64,000 nucleotides of DNA from Buttiauxella sp965119215 (GTDB taxonomy: Bacteria; Pseudomonadota; Gammaproteobacteria; Enterobacterales; Enterobacteriaceae): contig CBCPKK010000032.1 in the NCBI GenBank assembly GCA_965119215.1, positions 32,700-96,699 of the forward strand, in the 5' to 3' direction. Position 1 is the stretch's first letter. Each line of letters starts with the position of its first letter. Positions 18,241-26,825 of this stretch are shown here, piece after piece. The notes beneath the pieces were generated by a model that saw only the letters and a program-made list of their open reading frames with translations, had not been told where the DNA came from and did not search any database. Position numbers and translations under genes: made by a program.

Positions 18241-18270
18241 TGGGGGAGGCGACTCCCCCAGCTTAAGTTT
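18241..18270 (+). terminator. Intrinsic terminator after bssR
   Basis: TGGGGGAG pairs with CTCCCCCA around a GCGA tetraloop (18241-18260), followed by a T-rich stretch (GCTTAAGTTTTTG). The very stable stem and closeness to the bssR stop fit a rho-independent terminator. Confidence 0.75.
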
Positions 18271-18307
18271 TTGTAAAATTGCCAACCCCCAATTCCTGGA
18301 AGACTAA

Positions 18308-18332
18308 CCTTATCGGGTATATCGATAAGGAG
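18308..18332 (+). promoter_or_regulatory. Hairpin overlapping the yliI ribosome binding site
   Basis: CCTTATCG (18308-18315) is the exact reverse complement of CGATAAGG (18323-18330), with a seven-base loop. The right arm contains most of the Shine-Dalgarno sequence AAGGAG used by the yliI start at 18339. Folding would hide the ribosome site, so it may damp translation or respond to a factor that opens it. This is inferred from base pairing only. Confidence 0.4.
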
Positions 18333-18338
18333 AAGGTT

Positions 18339-19457
18339 ATGCCACGGTCGCTACTGCGTTCACTCATTGCTGCATCGTTATTACTTTCTGCAAGCGTAAG
18401 CCTGGCCGCCGAGGTCAAGGTTGATGTGCTGCAAAGTAAACTTGATCATCCCTGGTCTTTGGCTTTTTTACCGGATAACCAGGGCATGCTTATTACGCTG
18501 CGTGATGGCCAATTGCGCCGCTGGCAGCCAGGTGAAGGTTTAGGCGACCCGATTGTCGGCGTGCCAAAAGTCTGGGCGCATGGACAGGGCGGATTGTTGG
18601 ATGTGGTACTGGCTCCAGATTTTGAAAAAAGCCGTCGCGTCTGGCTAAGTTTTGCCGAAGCTAACAGTGATGGCAAAGCGGGCACGGCGGTAGGGTACGG
18701 CACGCTCAGCAGCAACATGCAGCGGCTGGAAAACTTCAAAGTGGTATTCCGCCAGGCTCCAAAGCTCTCGACCGGCAATCATTTCGGCGGACGTATGGCG
18801 TTTGATGGCAAAGGTTATTTGTTTATCGCGCTGGGCGAAAACAACCAACGGTCAACCGCGCAGGATTTGGATAAACTCCAGGGCAAACTGGTACGCCTGA
18901 CGCAAGACGGCGAAGTGCCACCGGATAACCCGTTCGCCGGTAAGCAAGGGGCGAGGAGCGAAATCTGGTCATACGGGCATCGTAATCCGCAAGGCCTGGC
19001 GTTTAACCCAGCCAATGGTGAATTGTGGCTCAACGAACATGGCCCGCGTGGCGGCGATGAAATCAACGTATCAAAGCCGGGCAAAAACTACGGTTGGCCG
19101 CTTGCAACATGGGGTATCAATTACAGCGGTTTGCCTATCCCTGAAGCAAAAGGTGAAATCGTTGCGGGCACAGAACAGCCGATTTATTACTGGAAAGTTT
19201 CCCCTGCGGTGAGCGGCATGGCGTTCTATAACGCGGACAAATTCCCGCAGTGGAAAGGGAAGCTGTTTATCGGCGCGCTGAAAGAGAAAAACCTGATTGA
19301 GTTGACGTTAGATGGCGATAAAGTCACGGAGCAAAAGCGTTTACTGGATGACCGTGGTGAGCGTATTCGTGATGTGCGAGTCGGCCCGGACGGCTATCTG
19401 TATGTCCTGACCGACGAATCTGACGGGCAATTACTGAAAATCAGCCCATCAGCCTAA
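18339..19457 (+). CDS. yliI: Soluble PQQ-dependent aldose sugar dehydrogenase YliI
   Basis: YliI (Asd) is a periplasmic, PQQ-dependent six-bladed beta-propeller enzyme that oxidises aldose sugars. The 372-residue precursor has a signal peptide ending VSLAA before EVKVDVLQ. It carries family motifs around HPWSLAFLPD, GNHFGGRMAFDGKGYLFIALGE, SYGHRNPQGLAF and NEHGPRGGDEIN, the last two lining the cofactor and calcium sites. ATG 18339 was chosen because AAGGAG stands six bases before it and the signal peptide begins there. It ends four bases before the end of the opposing gstB. Confidence 0.93.
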   Translation: MPRSLLRSLIAASLLLSASVSLAAEVKVDVLQSKLDHPWSLAFLPDNQGMLITLRDGQLRRWQPGEGLGDPIVGVPKVWAHGQGGLLDVVLAPDFEKSRRVWLSFAEANSDGKAGTAVGYGTLSSNMQRLENFKVVFRQAPKLSTGNHFGGRMAFDGKGYLFIALGENNQRSTAQDLDKLQGKLVRLTQDGEVPPDNPFAGKQGARSEIWSYGHRNPQGLAFNPANGELWLNEHGPRGGDEINVSKPGKNYGWPLATWGINYSGLPIPEAKGEIVAGTEQPIYYWKVSPAVSGMAFYNADKFPQWKGKLFIGALKEKNLIELTLDGDKVTEQKRLLDDRGERIRDVRVGPDGYLYVLTDESDGQLLKISPSA

Positions 19458-19461
19458 TGCG

Positions 19462-20088
19462 TTAGCTTAGCGGGATCATGACCACTTTCTTGAATGCCGG
19501 GCGCTGGGTCAGTTGTTGATACCAGCGCTGCAAATTAGGGAAATCATTCCACTTGATGTCGAGATTAAGAAGGTTGTAAACGGTTGGGCCAAGCGCAATA
19601 TCGCCTGTACCAAATTCGTCACCGCCTAACCACGGTTGTTTCGCCAGTTCGGCATCAATCATGGCAAACAGCGTGTTGCATTGTGCGATGCTGTCAGCAA
19701 TCAACTTTTCATCGCGCTGTTCAACAGGTGTGCGTACCAGGCTGAAAAACACGCCGCGGTGCGGGCCTGCCAGCGCTGTACCAGCCCAGTCCATCCACTT
19801 TTCACCGCGTGCGCGTGCGGCAGGTTCTGCAACCCAGAGCGAATCTTTGCCATACTGAGCGGCCAGATAACGCACGATGGTATTGGATTCCCAAAGCGTC
19901 AGATCAGTGGCGTCGTCATGAATACACGGCACCAGTGCATTGGGGTTCATCGCCAGATATTCCGCATCATGCGTTTTACCGAATTTGCCGCCAGCCGGAA
20001 TGGAGTGATACGCCACGCCTGACTCCTCCAGGCACCACAACACTTTCTTCACATTCGTTGAATTGTCTCTGCCCCAAACTGTGATCAT
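19462..20088 (-). CDS. gstB: Glutathione S-transferase GstB
   Basis: This 208-residue cytosolic enzyme has an N-terminal thioredoxin-like domain (ITVWGRDNSTNVKKVLWCLEE, with LVPCIHDD and WESNTIVRYLAAQYG for glutathione binding) and a C-terminal all-helical domain. It matches E. coli GstB (YliJ, 208 residues), which conjugates glutathione to haloacetates and related electrophiles. Position between yliI and dacC is the same as in E. coli. Many bases upstream are free of genes and hold its promoter, divergent from dacC. Confidence 0.93.
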   Translation of the reverse strand: MITVWGRDNSTNVKKVLWCLEESGVAYHSIPAGGKFGKTHDAEYLAMNPNALVPCIHDDATDLTLWESNTIVRYLAAQYGKDSLWVAEPAARARGEKWMDWAGTALAGPHRGVFFSLVRTPVEQRDEKLIADSIAQCNTLFAMIDAELAKQPWLGGDEFGTGDIALGPTVYNLLNLDIKWNDFPNLQRWYQQLTQRPAFKKVVMIPLS

Positions 20089-20336
20089 TTTGTTTCCTCA
20101 TTGTGAGTTTGCACTTCAGTATGCCGTGCGCTGGCGAAGAAAACAGCACGTAACCTCAACGGTGGGTAAAAAACTCATCAACGTGGCGGCAAGCTAAGCA
20201 TTTATCGAATAAACTTAAAAAACTTTACCAAGGCTTTGTTTCCTTAAGCGGATTCACACGTTAGTTTACTGGCAACTTGAACGATTGAGTAACGGCGTGC
20301 GTCGTGACTTTTTTAGAATGGATACTGGGTGGTGTT

Positions 20337-21542
20337 ATGAAAACTTTGCAAATCCCTGCTTCGCTACGAGGATTACTGGCAGGTACGACCCTGCTATTGA
20401 TAGCCGCTCCCGCGGTGAGTGCAGAACAGACTGCTGATGCACCGCAAGTTGATGCTAAAGCATGGATCTTAATGGATTACGCTAGCGGCAAAGTGTTGGC
20501 CGAAGGGAATGCCGACCTTCAACTGGACCCGGCGAGCCTGACGAAACTTATGACCAGCTATGTGGTGGGCCAGGCCATCAAGGCGGATAAAATCAAACTT
20601 ACCGATATGGTCACCATTGGCAAAGATGCCTGGGCCACCGGTAACCCGGCACTGCGCGGTTCGTCGCTGATGTTCCTCAAACCGGGCGATAAAGTCTCGG
20701 TAGAGGATTTGAATAAAGGCGTTATTATTCAGTCAGGTAACGATGCCAGCATTGCGATTGCCGATTTTGTTGCAGGCAGCCAGGATTCGTTTGTCAGCCT
20801 GATGAACAATTATGCGCAAAAGCTGAACCTCACCAACACCACCTTTAAAACTGTACACGGCCTTGATGCGCCGGGTCAGTTCAGTACCGCGCGTGATATG
20901 GCGTTGCTGGGCCAGGCGTTAATTCATGACGTGCCGGAAGAGTACGCCATCCACAAAGAGAAAGAGTTCACCTTCAACAACATCAAGCAACCGAACCGTA
21001 ACCGCTTGCTGTGGAGCTCAAACCTTAACGTTGATGGCATGAAAACGGGCACCACAACCGGCGCAGGCTATAACTTGGTTGCATCCGCAACTTCCGGTGA
21101 CATGCGTTTGATTTCAGTCGTGCTGGGCGCCAAAACTGACCGTATTCGCTTTAATGAAAGTGAAAAACTGCTGACGTGGGGCTTCCGCTTCTTCGAAACA
21201 GTGACGCCGATTAAGCCAGACGCCACCTTTGTGACACAGCGCGTATGGTTTGGTGACACCAGCGAAGTGAACCTCGGTGCCGGTGAAGGCGGCTCAGTCA
21301 CCCTCCCTCGTGGCCAGTTGAAAAACCTGAAGGCTAGCTTCACGCTAACTCAGCCGCAGCTTACCGCACCGCTGAAAAAAGGCCAGGTTGTCGGCACTAT
21401 CGACTTCCAGCTTAACGGCAAATCAATCGAACAGCGCCCGCTGATGGTGATGCAGGCGGTGGAAGAGGGTGGATTCTTTAGCCGTATGTGGGACTTTGTC
21501 TTGATGAAATTCCATGGCTGGTTCGGCAGCTGGTTCGCATAA
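20337..21542 (+). CDS. dacC: D-alanyl-D-alanine carboxypeptidase DacC (PBP6)
   Basis: DacC trims the terminal D-alanine from peptidoglycan pentapeptides in the periplasm. The 401-residue precursor has a signal peptide ending VSA, then the penicillin-binding motifs SLTK (Ser67 to Lys70), SGN (133-135) and KTG (236-238). An all-beta C-terminal domain follows. An amphipathic tail (SRMWDFVLMKFHGWFGSWFA) anchors it to the inner membrane. ATG 20337 begins the signal peptide; an upstream in-frame ATG at 20304 is rejected. Its stop directly abuts the end of deoR. Confidence 0.96.
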   Translation: MKTLQIPASLRGLLAGTTLLLIAAPAVSAEQTADAPQVDAKAWILMDYASGKVLAEGNADLQLDPASLTKLMTSYVVGQAIKADKIKLTDMVTIGKDAWATGNPALRGSSLMFLKPGDKVSVEDLNKGVIIQSGNDASIAIADFVAGSQDSFVSLMNNYAQKLNLTNTTFKTVHGLDAPGQFSTARDMALLGQALIHDVPEEYAIHKEKEFTFNNIKQPNRNRLLWSSNLNVDGMKTGTTTGAGYNLVASATSGDMRLISVVLGAKTDRIRFNESEKLLTWGFRFFETVTPIKPDATFVTQRVWFGDTSEVNLGAGEGGSVTLPRGQLKNLKASFTLTQPQLTAPLKKGQVVGTIDFQLNGKSIEQRPLMVMQAVEEGGFFSRMWDFVLMKFHGWFGSWFA

Positions 21543-22307
21543 TCACCAGTTGAGTTGAATATTCTCCGACGTGGCGTAATCAACAAACGCCGCGTCGGGT
21601 TGTTCATTGCTGATTATCAAATCAAATGCAGAAAGTGGCCCCATACAGGCTGAGCGCACTTTGCCAAATTTGCTGTTATCCACTACCAGCACGCGCTGCT
21701 GCGCCATCTCTAATGCCCAGTGTTTTACCGGTAATTCATCCAGATTAAAACAGGTCGCCCCGTGACGGGTGTGAATGCCTGCCGCCGAGAAAAAGGCGAT
21801 ATCCGGGCAGAAGTTGTTCAGGCATTCCTGAAAGTTAATCGGCTTGAAAATCGCATTGCTGGCGTGAAACTCGCCGCCGCTCAAAATAACCCGACAGCCG
21901 GGTTTATCCTGCAACGCCAGAAAAGTGTTTAACGAATAACACACACCGGTAAATTCCAGCTCATCATCCAGCGCTTCAATGATGTAAGGCGTTGTGGTTC
22001 CGCAGTCAAAAAATATTGTTTGATGGGGGCGAACTAATGCCGCGGCCAGGCGCGCAGCATGGCGTTTTTCTTCAACGCGACGGGTTTTCTGATCGCTTAA
22101 AAGATAATGGTTGGCGGTCACGCTGCGGGGTTCAAGAACCACATATCCCCCCAATAACACCACAGGGCCAGATTCACTGCTGAGGTCACGGCGGATGGTC
22201 ATTTCAGAGACGCCCAACAAAGCAGACGCCTCTTTAAGATGAATTTTGTCGCTGCGTTTAAGCGCCTGAATCAGGCGATTGATGCGTTCGTCGCGCCGGG
22301 TTTCCAT
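21543..22307 (-). CDS. deoR: Deoxyribonucleoside operon repressor DeoR
   Basis: DeoR represses nucleoside catabolism genes until deoxyribose-5-phosphate is present. The 254-residue protein has the DeoR-type N-terminal HTH (HLKEASALLGVSEMTIRRDLS) and the sugar-phosphate isomerase-like sensor domain, with FFDCGTTTPYIIEAL and VLVVDNSKFGKV. It begins METRRDERI, as E. coli DeoR does, which fixes the start at 22307. It keeps the E. coli neighbours dacC and ybjG. Confidence 0.95.
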   Translation of the reverse strand: METRRDERINRLIQALKRSDKIHLKEASALLGVSEMTIRRDLSSESGPVVLLGGYVVLEPRSVTANHYLLSDQKTRRVEEKRHAARLAAALVRPHQTIFFDCGTTTPYIIEALDDELEFTGVCYSLNTFLALQDKPGCRVILSGGEFHASNAIFKPINFQECLNNFCPDIAFFSAAGIHTRHGATCFNLDELPVKHWALEMAQQRVLVVDNSKFGKVRSACMGPLSAFDLIISNEQPDAAFVDYATSENIQLNW

Positions 22308-22396
22308 GTGAGCAGCTAAACCTTTGTTATCCCCCCGCAAGGCGCGAGGGTTTGGGTGAGGACGTTAATTAACGCATCTTACCTTTGCTCAAAGGC

Positions 22397-23005
22397 TTAG
22401 TCACGTACCCAGCCTTTGCGAATAGGCAGAGCAAAACAGAAACGATAAGCCTGATGCAGACGCAGATAGATCTGCTCACCGAACAGATTCCATACCATTT
22501 GAGCCAGCAGGCAAGAGCAAAGGCCGACGAGCAAACCACCGAGCATATCCAGCGGCCAGTGCACGCCAAGATAAACGCGTGACCACGCAATCGCGCAGGC
22601 AATAGCAAATAACACCACGCCCGACCACACACGATGCCAGAACAAAAATGCCAGTGCGAAAGTGAAAATGACGGTGCCGTGATCGCTTGGGAAAGAGTCG
22701 TCCGGCGCGTGATGCAGGAAGTTATAGCCAAAACCGCTCACAAACGGTCTGTCATGTGGGAACAGATGGCCGATTCCCCACGACAGCGACACGCTGATGA
22801 TAATGGCCAGCGCGGTCTTAATCACCACCGCACGCTGGGCTGTCATTTGGCGGCGTTGCCCCCACAGCCACAGAATGGCTATCAGCAACGGTACAATGCT
22901 AATCAAATCTTTAGCGGTAAAAATAGCGAGCTTAATCAGCCACTCTGGTGAGGCGGGAGTGGCGTTAATCAGCAGGAAAAGTGTCTGATTGAGCTGTTCT
23001 AACAT
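22397..23005 (-). CDS. ybjG: Undecaprenyl-diphosphate phosphatase YbjG
   Basis: YbjG is a PAP2-family inner-membrane phosphatase that recycles undecaprenyl diphosphate, the lipid carrier of cell-wall synthesis; overexpression gives bacitracin resistance. The 202-residue protein has several membrane helices. It shows the family catalytic motifs: HDRPF near residue 85, FPSDHGT near residue 105 and SRVYLGVHWPLD near residue 155. Length and neighbours match E. coli (198 residues, between deoR and mdfA). Confidence 0.95.
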   Translation of the reverse strand: MLEQLNQTLFLLINATPASPEWLIKLAIFTAKDLISIVPLLIAILWLWGQRRQMTAQRAVVIKTALAIIISVSLSWGIGHLFPHDRPFVSGFGYNFLHHAPDDSFPSDHGTVIFTFALAFLFWHRVWSGVVLFAIACAIAWSRVYLGVHWPLDMLGGLLVGLCSCLLAQMVWNLFGEQIYLRLHQAYRFCFALPIRKGWVRD

Positions 23006-23335
23006 AACGGTTTTGGTTCCTTAACCAGCCATGTGGCGACAATGAATGCGTACACCACAATTTGCGATAATCCTGGGTGCGCCAAACCAATAAAATGGCG
23101 AACTGTGAAAGATAAAGCCGTATCGGTAATCAATAAAGCAGCTTTGTCTTATTTGTCATGGGATTGCTTAAACAACATGGATTTATTCGTCCAACATTTA
23201 CCGGTAAGAATATGTAGAGGATATTAAGAAAACCTTAAACAACAGAACAATCGGCGAGGTGTTACCCATAATTCACTATCTACCGTGCGGGCAATTTATT
23301 ACACTTTGCACGTTTTCTTATCTCTCGAGTAACTA
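23006..23335. promoter_or_regulatory. Intergenic region between ybjG and mdfA, no gene
   Basis: About 330 bases separate the divergent starts of ybjG and mdfA and should hold both promoters. A reading frame of 64 codons at 23033 has no ribosome site or family resemblance and is not called. No operator or structured RNA was recognised. Confidence 0.6.
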
Positions 23336-24556
23336 ATGCAAAATAATAAGCGACTAGGTCGCCAGGCACTGCTGTTCCCGCTGTGTCTGGTGCTCTATGA
23401 ATTTTCTACGTATATCGGCAATGACATGATCCAGCCGGGCATGCTGGCGGTTGTCGAACAATACAACGCGGGAATTGAATGGGTGCCAACATCCATGACC
23501 GCATACCTGGCGGGCGGCATGTTTTTGCAGTGGCTGCTAGGGCCATTGTCGGACCGTATTGGCCGCCGTCCGGTGATGCTGACCGGCGTGGTGTGGTTTA
23601 TCGTCACTTGTCTGGCGACATTGCTTGCGCAAAACATTGAGCAATTCACCATCCTGCGTTTCTTGCAGGGGATAAGCCTTTGCTTTATTGGTGCCGTGGG
23701 GTACGCCTCGATTCAGGAATCATTTGAAGAGGCGGTGTGTATTAAAATCACGGCGCTGATGGCAAACGTGGCATTGATTGCGCCACTGCTCGGCCCGCTA
23801 GTGGGTGCCGCGTGGATCCACTACGCGCCGTGGGAAACGATGTTTGTGCTGTTTGCCGTACTGGCAGCCGTTTCGTTCTACGGCCTGCATCGTGCGATGC
23901 CAGAAACGGCTACGCGTCTGGGTGAAAAGCTCGCGCTGCGTGACTTAGGCCATGACTACAAACTGGTGCTGAAAAACGGGCGCTTTGTGGCGGGGTCGCT
24001 GGCGATTGGTTTTGTCAGCCTGCCGCTGCTGGCGTGGATTGCACAATCGCCGATTATCATCATCAGCGGTGAAAAACTTTCAACCTACGAATACGGTTTG
24101 CTACAAGTGCCGATCTTTGGCGCGCTGATCATGGGTAACCTGGTATTGGCGCGTTTAACTTCACGCCGTAGCGTGCGTTCGCTGATTATCCTTGGCGGCT
24201 GGTGGATTGTGCCGGGTCTGGCGGTTGCGGCTGTCGCGACGGTCGCTTCATCCCACGCATATTTGTGGATGACTGCCGGTCTGAGCATTTATGCCTTCGG
24301 GATTGGCCTTGCCAACGCAGGCCTGGTGCGCTTGACGCTGTTTGCCAGCGACATGAGCAAAGGCACGGTATCCGCGGCGATGGGGATGTTGCAGATGTTC
24401 ATCTTCACCGTGGGTATCGAGATAAGCAAACACGCTTACCTGTTTGGCGGCAACGGTTTGTTCAGCCTGCTGAATCTGCTGGGCGGCATTATCTGGCTGG
24501 GCTTGATGTTTGTGTTTTTGAAAGATAAGACCGTGGGCAACAGAACGGACATTTAG
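23336..24556 (+). CDS. mdfA: Multidrug efflux MFS transporter MdfA
   Basis: MdfA exports cationic, zwitterionic and neutral drugs, including chloramphenicol, in exchange for protons. The 406-residue protein is very close to E. coli MdfA (410 residues) and has 12 membrane helices. The functionally key acidic residues in helix 1 are kept in LYEFSTYIGND, as Glu22 and Asp30 (Glu26 and Asp34 in E. coli). The MFS loop motif GPLSDRIGRRPVML follows helix 2. Its left neighbours match E. coli, but its right neighbour, metG, does not. Confidence 0.96.
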   Translation: MQNNKRLGRQALLFPLCLVLYEFSTYIGNDMIQPGMLAVVEQYNAGIEWVPTSMTAYLAGGMFLQWLLGPLSDRIGRRPVMLTGVVWFIVTCLATLLAQNIEQFTILRFLQGISLCFIGAVGYASIQESFEEAVCIKITALMANVALIAPLLGPLVGAAWIHYAPWETMFVLFAVLAAVSFYGLHRAMPETATRLGEKLALRDLGHDYKLVLKNGRFVAGSLAIGFVSLPLLAWIAQSPIIIISGEKLSTYEYGLLQVPIFGALIMGNLVLARLTSRRSVRSLIILGGWWIVPGLAVAAVATVASSHAYLWMTAGLSIYAFGIGLANAGLVRLTLFASDMSKGTVSAAMGMLQMFIFTVGIEISKHAYLFGGNGLFSLLNLLGGIIWLGLMFVFLKDKTVGNRTDI

Positions 24557-24587
24557 CGTTGTGGCTGATAAAAGTGGCTGATAAAAA

Positions 24588-24620
24588 AATACCCCGGCAT
24601 GCCGGGGTATTTTGTTTTTG
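24588..24620. terminator. Bidirectional intrinsic terminator, mdfA / metG
   Basis: AATACCCCGGC pairs perfectly with GCCGGGGTATT around an AT loop, flanked by an A-run on the left and a T-run (TTTTGTTTTTG) on the right. It lies between converging genes and should terminate both transcripts. Confidence 0.9.
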
Positions 24621-24631
24621 CAGGTCGGAAA

Positions 24632-26665
24632 TTATTTAACAGCCATACCCGGCTGTGCGCCGCTGTCCGGGCTCAACAGGAAGATATCTTTCCCGCCAGG
24701 ACCTGCTGCCATCACCATCCCTTCAGAGATGCCGAAGCGCATTTTACGCGGTGCCAGGTTTGCCACCATCACGGTCAGACGGCCTTCCAGTGCGGCAGGA
24801 TCTGGGTACGCTGAACGGATACCAGAGAACACGTTACGTTTCTCACCGCCAAGATCCAGCGTCAGGCGCAGCAGCTTGTCAGAACCTTCCACAAATTCCG
24901 CTTTTTCGATCAGCGCTATACGCATATCAACTTTAGCGAAATCATCAAAAGTGATGGTTTCCTGAATCGGGTCGTCAGCCAATGGGCCGGTGACTGGAGC
25001 CGCTGCGGCTTTCACTTCTTCTTTCGATGCTTCAACCAGCGATTCAACCTGTTTCATTTCAATGCGGTTATACAGCGCTTTGAAAGTATTCACTTTATGG
25101 TTCAGCAGCGGGGTATTGATGCTGTCCCAGGTCAGTTCACAGTTCAGGAAGGCCTCAACACGTTCGGTAAGCGTAGGCAGCACAGGTTTCAGCCAGGTCA
25201 TCAGCACACGGAACATGTTAATGCCCATGGTGCAGATAGCTTGCAGGTCAGCGTCACGGCCTTCTTGTTTTGCCACAACCCACGGAGCTTGCTCGTCGAC
25301 ATAGCGGTTTGCCACGTCAGCCAACGCCATAATCTCGCGCACGGCACGACCAAACTCGCGGCTTTCCCACGCTTCGCCAATGGATTGTGCTGCATCGGTG
25401 AAGGTTTTGTACAGCGCCGGGTCAGCGATTTCAGCAGAAAGCTGGCCGTCAAAACGCTTAGCAATAAAGCCTGCGTTACGAGAAGCCAGGTTCACGACTT
25501 TGTTGACGATGTCGCTGTTCACGCGCTGCACGAAATCTTCCAGATTCAGGTCGATATCGTCGATACGTGAAGACAGTTTCGCGGCGTAGTAATAACGCAG
25601 GCTGTCGGCGTCAAAATGCTTCAACCAGGTGCTGGCCTTGATAAACGTACCGCGAGACTTGGACATCTTCGCGCCGTTTACTGTCACGTAACCGTGAACA
25701 AACAGGTTGGTTGGCTTGCGGAAACCGCTGCCTTCCAGCATGGCTGGCCAGAACAGGCTGTGGAAGTAAACGATGTCTTTACCGATGAAGTGATACAGCT
25801 CTGCGGTGGAATCTTGCTTCCAGTATTCGTCAAAGCTTTCGGTGTCGCCGCGTTTGTCGCACAGGTTTTTGAATGAACCCATGTAACCGATTGGCGCGTC
25901 CAGCCAGACGTAGAAATATTTGCCCGGTGCATCAGGGATTTCGAAGCCGAAGTACGGCGCATCGCGGGAAATATCCCACTGTTGCAGACCAGACTCGAAC
26001 CACTCCTGCATTTTGTTCGCCACTTGCTCTTGCAGTGCGCCAGAACGGGTCCAGGCTTGCAGCATTGCGCTAAACGAAGGCAAATCAAAGAAGAAGTGCT
26101 CGGAATCACGCATCACAGGCGTTGCGCCAGAAACCACGGATTGCGGGTTAATCAGCTCGGTTGGGCTGTAAGTTGCGCCACAAACTTCGCAGTTATCGCC
26201 GTATTGGTCTGGTGCTTTACATTTCGGGCAGGTGCCTTTAACGAAACGGTCTGGCAGGAACATGCCTTTTTCCGGATCGTAAAGCTGAGAAATAGTACGA
26301 TTTTTAATAAAACCGTTCTCTTTCAGGCGGCCATAAATCAGCTCCGACAGCTCGCGGTTTTCGTCGCTGTGCGTGGAATGATAGTTATCGTAGCTGATGT
26401 TAAAGCCAGCAAAATCAGTCTGATGCTCTTGACTCATTTCGGCAATCATCTGCTCTGGCGTAATGCCTAACTGCTGTGCTTTCAGCATGATAGGGGTGCC
26501 GTGTGCATCGTCTGCGCAGATGAAGTTGACCATATTGCCGCGCATTCGTTGGTAACGGACCCAGACGTCAGCCTGAATGTGCTCCAGCATATGACCAAGG
26601 TGGATTGAGCCGTTTGCGTACGGTAATGCGCACGTTACCAATAATTTCTTCGCGGTTTGAGCCAT
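24632..26665 (-). CDS. metG: Methionyl-tRNA synthetase
   Basis: MetG charges tRNA-Met. The 677-residue length equals that of the E. coli enzyme. It has the class I motifs HLGH (in ANGSIHLGHMLEHIQ) and KMSKS (in NGAKMSKSRGTF), a zinc-binding Cys cluster (CPKCKAPDQYGDNCEVCG) near residue 145 and the C-terminal tRNA-binding dimerisation domain. The start is placed at 26665, giving MAQTAKKLLVTCALPYANGS as in E. coli; an open stretch of 42 codons upstream is not part of the gene. It is divergent from mrp, the conserved enterobacterial arrangement. Confidence 0.97.
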   Translation of the reverse strand: MAQTAKKLLVTCALPYANGSIHLGHMLEHIQADVWVRYQRMRGNMVNFICADDAHGTPIMLKAQQLGITPEQMIAEMSQEHQTDFAGFNISYDNYHSTHSDENRELSELIYGRLKENGFIKNRTISQLYDPEKGMFLPDRFVKGTCPKCKAPDQYGDNCEVCGATYSPTELINPQSVVSGATPVMRDSEHFFFDLPSFSAMLQAWTRSGALQEQVANKMQEWFESGLQQWDISRDAPYFGFEIPDAPGKYFYVWLDAPIGYMGSFKNLCDKRGDTESFDEYWKQDSTAELYHFIGKDIVYFHSLFWPAMLEGSGFRKPTNLFVHGYVTVNGAKMSKSRGTFIKASTWLKHFDADSLRYYYAAKLSSRIDDIDLNLEDFVQRVNSDIVNKVVNLASRNAGFIAKRFDGQLSAEIADPALYKTFTDAAQSIGEAWESREFGRAVREIMALADVANRYVDEQAPWVVAKQEGRDADLQAICTMGINMFRVLMTWLKPVLPTLTERVEAFLNCELTWDSINTPLLNHKVNTFKALYNRIEMKQVESLVEASKEEVKAAAAPVTGPLADDPIQETITFDDFAKVDMRIALIEKAEFVEGSDKLLRLTLDLGGEKRNVFSGIRSAYPDPAALEGRLTVMVANLAPRKMRFGISEGMVMAAGPGGKDIFLLSPDSGAQPGMAVK

Positions 26666-26825
26666 AGTAGGAATTGCATCTTCTAAAGATAAAAGGGCTT
26701 TAGATGTTAACCGAGTGCCGCCTTGCGGTAAACCACACAAGGTGCACAAGGAAATTTTATTGCCGATGTTAGCTTCTGGTATGCTTAACAAACTGCAATG
26801 TCCTACAAAAAAATAAGGAGTCGGG

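Noticed and set aside
23033..23227. Small open frame between ybjG and mdfA
   Set aside because: No ribosome site, no hydrophobic or family signature; lies in the expected promoter region.
24612..24965. Plus-strand open frames over the end of metG
   Set aside because: Antisense shadows of the tRNA-binding domain of metG.
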